DNA of 11,332 nucleotides from Thermoplasmata archaeon (GTDB taxonomy: Archaea; Thermoplasmatota; Thermoplasmata; Thermoplasmatales; Thermoplasmataceae), in contig JAKBQO010000038.1 in the NCBI GenBank assembly GCA_021835185.1, positions 1 to 11,332 of the forward strand, given 5' to 3'. The position numbers were made by a program, and so were the translations under genes. The notes below the pieces were generated by a model. The model had not been told where the DNA came from. It did not search any database and was given only the letters and a program-made list of their open reading frames with translations. Below, piece after piece: positions 1 to 4,724 of the stretch (within the stretch, counting starts at the first letter, position 1; each line of letters begins with the position of its first letter).

Positions 1-535
1 ACTCATTTATGTCTTTATCTCCGAGTTCCCTGTATGTAACAGGTATATCCGGAATGTATACATATTCGAATCCACTATCACCGAAATGGTCTGCAAATCC
101 ATTGATAATTTCTGGATTTCTTGCAGTCAGTGTATAAGCTCCGAATCCCCCGGAAGATTTTCCAAAAAGGGCAGTTTTCCCGGTTTTATACCTTTCTGAA
201 ATAAATGGAATAATCTCTTTAATTATAAAATCCTCATAGTTGCCTGCTGCTGGAGAGTTCATATACTGGTTAACATGATATTTTGTAGAAAAATCCGGGT
301 TAATTATCACTGCATTGCCCAGCATATTCCTTTTGTATAACTTATTCAGTACCTGCGAAAAACGGTTATTCAACTTTGGCGTTCCGTTCAGCCCGGCAAG
401 CTCTATTAGCAATGGTGCCCCGGGATCAAGCTCTTCTGGATGGAATACAAGGATTTTTCGTTCATCAGGGTCTCCAAGTGCATTGTTTCTCAAAACTTTG
501 CTTTTAATATCAACGAGTTCTGACTGTAAAGGCAT
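1..535 (-). CDS. alpha/beta-hydrolase esterase, esterase D/PF00756-like (5' part only)
   Basis: Translating the minus strand from ATG at 535-533 gives 178 codons that run off the left edge, so only the N-terminal part is present. The protein has the layout of the PF00756 esterase group (esterase D, S-formylglutathione hydrolase, feruloyl esterase): an early strand ending LLIELAGLNG (about 42-51, probable oxyanion-hole region), then NYEDFIIKEIIPFISERY (about 99-116), then the nucleophile elbow GKSSGG at 125-130, where Ser127 is the expected catalytic serine. The acid and histidine of the triad would lie off the window. It probably hydrolyses a carboxylic ester; the substrate cannot be told. 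An in-frame TAA lies four codons upstream of the ATG, so this is the first possible start. There is no Shine-Dalgarno, consistent with a short-leader or leaderless transcript. No signal peptide is seen, so it is probably cytoplasmic. It is transcribed divergently from taw2. The family call is good; specificity is unknown. Confidence 0.85.
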   Translation of the reverse strand, partial: MPLQSELVDIKSKVLRNNALGDPDERKILVFHPEELDPGAPLLIELAGLNGTPKLNNRFSQVLNKLYKRNMLGNAVIINPDFSTKYHVNQYMNSPAAGNYEDFIIKEIIPFISERYKTGKTALFGKSSGGFGAYTLTARNPEIINGFADHFGDSGFEYVYIPDIPVTYRELGDKDINE

Positions 536-581
536 ATATAGGTATTACTGAAAAATATTTATTTTTAATTAAATCTTGCCG

Positions 582-602
582 CAATTTATAAATCTTAAAT
601 TG
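582..602. promoter_or_regulatory. divergent promoter region: TATA element inside a 21-bp dyad
   Basis: The 87 bp between the esterase (minus) and taw2 (plus) contain the palindromic AT element ATTTATAAAT at 584-593. Its centre is about 34 nt before the taw2 ATG at 623, which fits an archaeal TATA box with a transcript start a few bases before the ATG. The element lies within a perfect 7-bp inverted repeat: CAATTTA at 582-588 and TAAATTG at 596-602, with a 7-nt spacer. A second AT-rich run (552-569) lies about 25-30 nt upstream of the esterase ATG and could be its TATA box. TAAATCTT also occurs twice as a direct repeat (570-577 and 589-596). The dyad over the TATA box looks like a repressor site, but AT-rich DNA produces such repeats by chance, so the operator role is inference. 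Confidence 0.45.
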
Positions 603-622
603 TATGATTTAATCTACCTGCA

Positions 623-1600
623 ATGGAAAGAAGTTGCATCAGGTCCAGCAAAATTTCTGCAGATGATGCCATAAAAAAGTTCAGGGCACTGGGATTGCTT
701 GATACTGCTTACCATATTGAACAGGATGAAAATTATGTATACATTCCTCTCATCAGGCATATTGGCGGTTCTATTAATCATGACTTCAAGCCCCGTGAAG
801 ATGTATTTACAGGGATAGAAAAAGATTCTGAACGCAGGGGATTAAAAAATACAGGAGCTCCATATATCAGGCTTGGCAATTCAATCATATTCAAATCCAG
901 CATAAGCCGGAGGATTGCATATAAATATGCATCACGGTTAAAAGTTGACAATATATATGTGGAGACAGGCAAAATTCGGGGAATTAAAAGAGAACCATCA
1001 CTCAAATTAATTTACGGAAGTGGTGGGGAAACAATTGTAAGGGAGTCTGGAGTTTCCTATATTATGGATTTGCAAAAAGTTATGTTTTCGCCGGGAAATA
1101 TAAATACCAGAAGCAAAATGAAATTTATAGATTTTACAGGCATGGTTATACTTGATATGTTCTGTGGGATAGGGTACTTCTCACTGCAAATTTTAAAAAA
1201 TAGCAGGCCTGCCAGAATGGTAATGTGCGATATTAATCCTGATTCCATACATTATCTAAAAAAGAATCTACAGGTAAACAGGATTAAATCAAATGTGGAT
1301 GTATACACAGGCGATTCACGGTCAGTATTGCCAGTCATGCAGGCAGATTACATAATTATGGGCAATTTTAATTCTATTAATTTTATAGTAGCTGCACTTC
1401 TGCGTTCGAGGATCGGAACACAGATTTCAATGCATTACCTCACCCCAACTGAGAGTATGAATAGCACGCAGGATGTTATTGTAGATATTGCAAGGAAATT
1501 GGGTTATGTTATTGAATGCATTGAAAATACAAAGGTGAAATCTGTAGGGCCACATTATCAACACATGAATGCTATATTTAAGGTGAGCCGGATACTATAA
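623..1600 (+). CDS. taw2: tRNA(Phe) 4-demethylwyosine-37 C7 aminocarboxypropyltransferase (Taw2; TYW2/Trm5 family)
   Basis: This 325-residue protein is a class I SAM-dependent enzyme of the Trm5/TYW2 family, acting on G37 beside the anticodon of tRNA(Phe). Taw2 transfers the 3-amino-3-carboxypropyl group of SAM (not the methyl) to 4-demethylwyosine, giving yW-86. The N-terminal ~150 residues are the tRNA-recognising part. The family motif FSPGN is at 155-159. The SAM-binding loop LDMFCGIGYFSLQ is at 177-189, an acidic residue for the ribose at Asp203 (CDINPDS), and GDSRSV at 230-235. Trm5 methylases usually have an NLP motif; here the position reads MGNFN (246-250), close to the MG-type motif I recall from archaeal Taw2, and it is followed by MHYLTPTES (270-278). 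That favours Taw2, with Trm5 the alternative. There is no Shine-Dalgarno before the ATG; translation is probably from a short-leader transcript. A downstream PsiE-family gene starts 35 nt after the stop. Confidence 0.82.
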   Translation: MERSCIRSSKISADDAIKKFRALGLLDTAYHIEQDENYVYIPLIRHIGGSINHDFKPREDVFTGIEKDSERRGLKNTGAPYIRLGNSIIFKSSISRRIAYKYASRLKVDNIYVETGKIRGIKREPSLKLIYGSGGETIVRESGVSYIMDLQKVMFSPGNINTRSKMKFIDFTGMVILDMFCGIGYFSLQILKNSRPARMVMCDINPDSIHYLKKNLQVNRIKSNVDVYTGDSRSVLPVMQADYIIMGNFNSINFIVAALLRSRIGTQISMHYLTPTESMNSTQDVIVDIARKLGYVIECIENTKVKSVGPHYQHMNAIFKVSRIL

Positions 1601-1605
1601 ATAAA
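1596..1605 (+). promoter_or_regulatory. probable TATA box for the PsiE-family gene
   Basis: The run TATAAATAAA overlaps the taw2 stop codon and ends 30 nt before the ATG at 1636. Archaeal transcription usually starts about 25 nt after the TATA box, which would give a leader of roughly 10 nt. The gene has no ribosome binding site, in agreement with a short leader. The sequence is directly seen; promoter activity is inferred. Confidence 0.4.
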
Positions 1606-1635
1606 CATTAATATGCATTTATCTTATACAAATAA

Positions 1636-2085
1636 ATGGAAAAGCAATTCGATAAGAAATTCATAAACATTGTTTCACTATTATTACGGTCTTTGCTGTT
1701 GATAGCCTTCGTTGCGGTTATTCTCCATATGTTTATAGGAATTTACTATTCGGTGGTGGGAGCAGTAAATTCACCATCTTCCATTGAAACTTATATATAT
1801 TCTTTTATTGATATTATAGTAGAGGATTCCCTTCTTGCAGTTGTAATATTTGAAATATATGAAAGTGTTGTGGAATTTTTCCATGGGGAAGGTGATACTA
1901 TCCTTTACATTATTAATGGTGCCATATCATTCACTGCCAGGGAAATAATAGTGACTGTCTTTACCGTACATATTTTCAGGATTGTAAATGTCTACGAAAT
2001 CATAGGATTTTCAATACTTATATTTGCACTGGTAGCCTCCAGGTATCTGCTTGTAATATCCGGAGCAGGAAAAAATGAATTATGA
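1636..2085 (+). CDS. PsiE-family integral membrane protein
   Basis: This 149-residue protein consists almost wholly of membrane segments: about 12-42, 55-80, 88-115 and 119-142. The pattern resembles the PsiE family (phosphate-starvation-inducible E, PF06146): an acidic helix AVVIFEIYESVVEFF (68-82), a short hydrophilic turn HGEGD (83-87), and a helix ending AISFTAREIIV (96-106) with a buried Arg-Glu pair. The first segment with its following loop should be followed by a four-helix bundle in the cytoplasmic membrane. In Escherichia coli psiE is induced by phosphate starvation, but no biochemical activity is known for the family. The gene sits between taw2 and lsm, 35 nt and 91 nt away, and appears to have its own TATA box. 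Nothing here links it to phosphate. The family call is from residue pattern and could be wrong for so hydrophobic a protein. Confidence 0.68.
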   Translation: MEKQFDKKFINIVSLLLRSLLLIAFVAVILHMFIGIYYSVVGAVNSPSSIETYIYSFIDIIVEDSLLAVVIFEIYESVVEFFHGEGDTILYIINGAISFTAREIIVTVFTVHIFRIVNVYEIIGFSILIFALVASRYLLVISGAGKNEL

Positions 2086-2103
2086 AATATTCAGGGCTGT
2101 AAA

Positions 2104-2123
2104 TCATAAAAGTTATTATATTA
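2104..2123 (+). promoter_or_regulatory. AT-rich region, candidate TATA element for lsm-rpl37e-purF
   Basis: Between the PsiE-family stop (2085) and lsm (2177) lies an AT-rich block with CATAAAAG near 2104-2111 and TTATTATATTA at 2113-2123. Either could serve as a TATA box. The first would start a transcript near 2133 and include the leader hairpin at 2131-2171; the second would start near 2144 and lose its left arm. The start of transcription therefore decides whether that hairpin can form. Confidence 0.35.
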
Positions 2124-2130
2124 TTTTCTA

Positions 2131-2171
2131 ATCACCATTTAGGATAATGATACATCCATTAAATTGGTGAT
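2131..2171 (+). promoter_or_regulatory. leader hairpin hiding the lsm ribosome binding site
   Basis: ATCACCA at 2131-2137 pairs exactly with TGGTGAT at 2165-2171, and TTT at 2138-2140 pairs with AAA at 2161-2163 around one bulged T (2164): ten pairs in all. In the loop, GGAT (2142-2145) can pair with ATCC (2154-2157). The right arm holds GGTGA (2166-2170), the Shine-Dalgarno of lsm, 6 nt before its ATG. The left arm ATCACC copies the anti-Shine-Dalgarno of the 16S rRNA 3' end. Folding would block ribosome access; regulation by Sm protein, temperature or another factor is inference. Confidence 0.45.
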
Positions 2172-2176
2172 AATAA

Positions 2177-2431
2177 ATGGTTAACAATAATAGGTCAGGA
2201 TATGTTCCCAAACCAATGGAAACATTAAAAAACTCACTTGAAAAGAACATCATGATAGATGTTAAGGGCAACAGAATGTACTCGGGTATACTGGAAGGAT
2301 ACGATATATACATGAATCTTGTGCTGAAGAACGCTACAGAGACTATAAACAATGAAAACAAGGGAACTTTCAGCATGATGCTATTGCGCGGGGATAACAT
2401 AATTTTCGTGTCCCCACCGGGAGGTGAATAA
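2177..2431 (+). CDS. lsm: archaeal Sm-like protein (LSm/SmAP1)
   Basis: This 84-residue protein is an archaeal Sm-like protein, expected to form a heptameric ring that binds U-rich single-stranded RNA and takes part in RNA processing and turnover. The N-terminal helix precedes the Sm1 motif (about 24-52: IMIDVKGNRMYSGILEGYD, then MNLVL), and the Sm2 motif LLRGDNIIFVSP is at 69-80. The RNA pocket residues known from Archaeoglobus SmAP (His and Asn in DxHMN, Arg in RGDN) correspond to Tyr45, Asn47 and Arg71, so histidine is replaced by another aromatic residue. The start is supported by GGTGA at 2166-2170. It is followed one base later by rpl37e, whose ribosome binding site lies within the last codons of lsm. 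The lsm-rpl37e pair is a known archaeal arrangement. Confidence 0.95.
   Translation: MVNNNRSGYVPKPMETLKNSLEKNIMIDVKGNRMYSGILEGYDIYMNLVLKNATETINNENKGTFSMMLLRGDNIIFVSPPGGE
2420..2427 (+). promoter_or_regulatory. rpl37e ribosome binding site within the lsm 3' end
   Basis: GGAGGTGA is an almost full complement of the archaeal 16S rRNA tail and ends 5 nt before the ATG at 2433, fixing the start of this very small gene. The preceding CACC (2415-2418) can pair with GGTG (2423-2426) across a GGGA tetraloop (GNRA type), a small hairpin that would partly cover the site. Confidence 0.75.
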
Positions 2432-2432
2432 G

Positions 2433-2597
2433 ATGAGCAATGGAACAGCATCAATGGGGAAGGCAAATACTAAAAAGATTCACATAAGATGCAGGAGATG
2501 CGGCCATAACAGCTACAATGTCAGGGAAAAAAGGTGTTCTTACTGTGGATTTCCATCCCCCAGAATTAGACATTACAACTGGGCAAAAGCCAAGTGA
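2433..2597 (+). CDS. rpl37e: 50S ribosomal protein eL37
   Basis: A 54-residue reading frame begins at ATG 2433 and ends at TGA 2595-2597. It starts MSNGTASMGKANTKK and ends RIRHYNWAKAK, matching the eL37 family, a large-subunit protein of archaea and eukaryotes. Two CxxC pairs, Cys20/Cys23 (CRRC) and Cys35/Cys38 (CSYC), form the zinc ribbon. The length is typical for archaeal eL37. It follows lsm by one base with a near-perfect ribosome binding site. The last third of the gene is overlapped, in another frame, by the start of purF (from 2518 or 2545). Recognition is secure despite the small size. Confidence 0.96.
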   Translation: MSNGTASMGKANTKKIHIRCRRCGHNSYNVREKRCSYCGFPSPRIRHYNWAKAK

Positions 2598-3942
2598 AGA
2601 ATGTGCTGTTGTCGGATATATAGGCAACAATGCATATACCAATATAATTTTTGCACTGAGGGCCCTGCAGCATAGGGGGCAGGAGAGTTCAGGCATAGCT
2701 ACTTTTGATGGAAAAATACATATAAAAAAGGGTATGGGTTTTGTATCCGAAGTTTTCAGGGATGAATTTTTAGAGGGGAGAATAGGAATAGGCCATAACA
2801 GGTATTCAACTGCAGGATCCAAGGGTGTTGAGAATGCAGGGCCATTTGTAATATCTTCCTCCATGGGGTATATAGGCATATCCCATAATGGGGAGGTTAC
2901 CAATGCGCATGACCTGCGGGAAAAACTGAAAGAGAAGGGTTACATATTTTATAGCTCCAGCGATACAGAGGTTATGCTCACAGAAATTGTGAGTGAGATC
3001 AATAAATACGGCATCAGGGATGGAATTAAAAAAGCTATGCTGAAAATTAAGGGCGCCTATGCGCTGGCTATTCTTATCAATGATACATTATATGCTCTGA
3101 GAGATCCTTTCGGATTCAGGCCACTCATACTTGGAAAGAATAATGATGGATATATAGTGGCTTCTGAGAGTGCAGCAATTGACACGGTTTCCGGGAAGGT
3201 TATCCGGGATGTAAAACCCGGGGAATTAATAGAGATCAGGGAAACAGGCTACAGGAGCATCTTTACCATAGAACATAAGAAATCACACTGTATGTTTGAA
3301 TATGTATATTTTGCCAGGCCCGATAGCATAATTGACGGAAGGGAAGTTTTTGATGTCAGGTATAACATAGGTGTAAGGCTTGCAACTGAAAACCCTGTAA
3401 ACGCAGACGTGGTTGTTCCGGTGCCCGACTCCGGTAGATCACAGGCACTTGGATATTCTGTATATTCTAAAATACCTTACAGTGAAGGGTTAATCAAGAA
3501 TAGATACTCTGACAGGACTTTTATACTTCCTGACCAGGAATCAAGGTATAATGCAATTAAAATCAAACTTAATACCATTAAATCCGTGATAAACGGAAAA
3601 AGGGTTGTTCTGGTAGATGACAGCATTGTGCGGGGAAACACAATGAGGCATATCATAGGAATTCTGAGAAAAGACGGAGCTACCGAAGTCCATGTCCGTG
3701 TGGGTTCACCACCGATAATAGCCCCATGTTATTTTGGTGTTGATATGAAAACCAAGGATGATTTCATTGCAAACAACAATTCAATAGAAGATATTAGAAA
3801 GGAAATAGGTGCTGACTCCCTCGCCTACATATCAATAGAAGGGTTAAAAGAGAGCATAGGGATGAATGAGTTATGCCTGGGATGCCTTACCGGAATATAC
3901 CCTGATGACATACCGGAAGGAGCAAAGCCAAATTACACCTGA
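2518..3942 (+). CDS. purF: amidophosphoribosyltransferase (PurF), [4Fe-4S] type with propeptide
   Basis: PurF makes 5-phosphoribosylamine from PRPP and glutamine, the first step of purine synthesis. Counting from ATG 2518 (474 aa), the N-terminal glutaminase domain starts at the nucleophile Cys29 (CAVVGYIGN) and includes RALQHRGQESSGIA (47-60) and GHNRYSTAG. The C-terminal phosphoribosyltransferase domain has the PRPP loop VVLVDDSIVRGNT at 363-375. Cys258, Cys404, Cys453 and Cys456 match the four ligands of the [4Fe-4S] cluster in Bacillus subtilis PurF. Cys29 must be freed by removal of a propeptide. No start codon lies between Cys29 and GTG 2545, and TAA at 2485 closes the frame upstream, so translation begins inside rpl37e at ATG 2518 (28-residue propeptide) or GTG 2545 (19 residues). 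AAGGTG at 2531-2536, 8 nt before the GTG, favours the latter. The 3' end overlaps convergent nop5 by 10 bp. Confidence 0.95.
   Translation: MSGKKGVLTVDFHPPELDITTGQKPSEECAVVGYIGNNAYTNIIFALRALQHRGQESSGIATFDGKIHIKKGMGFVSEVFRDEFLEGRIGIGHNRYSTAGSKGVENAGPFVISSSMGYIGISHNGEVTNAHDLREKLKEKGYIFYSSSDTEVMLTEIVSEINKYGIRDGIKKAMLKIKGAYALAILINDTLYALRDPFGFRPLILGKNNDGYIVASESAAIDTVSGKVIRDVKPGELIEIRETGYRSIFTIEHKKSHCMFEYVYFARPDSIIDGREVFDVRYNIGVRLATENPVNADVVVPVPDSGRSQALGYSVYSKIPYSEGLIKNRYSDRTFILPDQESRYNAIKIKLNTIKSVINGKRVVLVDDSIVRGNTMRHIIGILRKDGATEVHVRVGSPPIIAPCYFGVDMKTKDDFIANNNSIEDIRKEIGADSLAYISIEGLKESIGMNELCLGCLTGIYPDDIPEGAKPNYT
2531..2536 (+). promoter_or_regulatory. candidate purF ribosome binding site inside rpl37e
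   Basis: AAGGTG lies 8 nt upstream of GTG 2545 and matches the core of the archaeal Shine-Dalgarno. The other candidate start, ATG 2518, has its nearest purine-rich run (GGAGAT, 2494-2499) about 18 nt away, which is too far. This argues for GTG 2545 as the purF start, though AAGGTG also encodes part of eL37 and could be chance. Confidence 0.4.
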
Positions 3943-4724
3943 ATATTCATTTTCTTTTTAATTTCATTTACCATTCCTTCAGTATCTCCATCTGTTTTAA
4001 AAAAATCCATTTTCAATGTTATTGCCATCTTATTTGCTATTGCCCTGGCAACCTTTCCACGCTGGTTTGGTGGCAATGCAGACAGCCCGGGATAGTTAAA
4101 AATAATTCCATGTTTAGGTGGTGGTGTGCCCTTCCTCATGTGGTTGAAAAAAGCTTTTTCTGCACCAAGTATTTGCAGGGTTCCAGCAGGGTATTTCACA
4201 AGGTTTTCCAGGCTGCCAGATTTAAGAAGAAAGTCAAGTGCAAGTGTTTTCCCTATCAATGATACTGTATGTGGCATGTATTTTTCTATTTCATTGCCCA
4301 GATAATTGTCCAGATAAGACCTGAAGCCACACATATTGATTCCCATCTCAGCGGCCGCATTATCCACATCCTGCAATCCTGCATTTTTTAATTTTGAGAA
4401 ATAAAGGCAGGGATCATTGTTATATTTTATATCAAGCAAAGTGTATATTGAAACAAGTTTCTCCAGATACAGGTTAATTATTTCCTCTAATTCCTTCTTA
4501 ACCGAATAAACTTTTATAATATACTGATCGTGGGAAAATTCAGAATTTATTCTTTCTTTTTCGAATTTTAGAAGGATTTCCCTTAAATCCGGGATTTTTT
4601 CTGAACATGTCTCTTCCGTTTCCGGGATTATCCCTTGCCTCAGGCTTTCTAATATGTTCATGTAATCTTTTTGCAGGTTTCTGTACAGGTATATTTTTTT
4701 GTCTATTATTTTTCCGTACCACAT
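3933..4724 (-). CDS. nop5: Nop5, core protein of box C/D RNA-guided 2'-O-methylation complex (short form)
   Basis: Nop5 bridges the L7Ae-bound box C/D guide RNA and the methylase fibrillarin. From ATG 4724 the protein has 263 residues. A charged coiled-coil region spans about 63-98 (QYIIKVYSVKKELEEIINLY), and the NOP domain about 128-242, with the family signatures LGAEKAFF (186-193), PPKHGII (202-208) and QRGKVARAIANK (221-232). Archaeal Nop5 such as that of Methanocaldococcus is much longer, with an N-terminal fibrillarin-binding domain of over 100 residues; here only about 60 residues precede the coil. The start is uncertain: ATG 4724 has GGAG 6 nt upstream; ATG 4736 and GTG 4745 are also in frame. 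All candidates lie inside cbf5, and no start after the cbf5 stop would keep the coil. No fibrillarin gene is in the window. The 3' end overlaps purF by 10 bp. Confidence 0.9.
   Translation of the reverse strand: MWYGKIIDKKIYLYRNLQKDYMNILESLRQGIIPETEETCSEKIPDLREILLKFEKERINSEFSHDQYIIKVYSVKKELEEIINLYLEKLVSIYTLLDIKYNNDPCLYFSKLKNAGLQDVDNAAAEMGINMCGFRSYLDNYLGNEIEKYMPHTVSLIGKTLALDFLLKSGSLENLVKYPAGTLQILGAEKAFFNHMRKGTPPPKHGIIFNYPGLSALPPNQRGKVARAIANKMAITLKMDFFKTDGDTEGMVNEIKKKMNIQV
3947..3969 (+). terminator. T-rich stretch after purF, possible archaeal terminator
   Basis: Five bases after the purF stop the plus strand becomes T-rich (TTTTCTTTTTAATTTC near 3950-3965). Archaeal RNA polymerase can stop at oligo-T runs without a hairpin, so this is a plausible end of the lsm-rpl37e-purF transcript. 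It lies within the last codons of nop5 on the other strand, so the AAA/GAA-rich coding of that Lys/Glu-rich tail also explains it. No comparable T run is seen on the minus strand just beyond the nop5 stop. Confidence 0.35.

Noticed and set aside
315..551. 78-codon plus-strand open frame opposite the esterase
   Set aside because: Antisense to a protein with a clear nucleophile elbow and family pattern; not a gene.
2086..2176. Possible box C/D or H/ACA guide RNA between the PsiE-family gene and lsm
   Set aside because: No proper C box (RTGATGA) with a matching D box (CTGA) at guide spacing was found on either strand; the region is better explained as promoter and leader.
2451..2903. 150-codon minus-strand open frame opposite rpl37e and purF
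   Set aside because: Antisense to two conserved genes, no recognisable domain, and no ribosome binding site that would argue for it.
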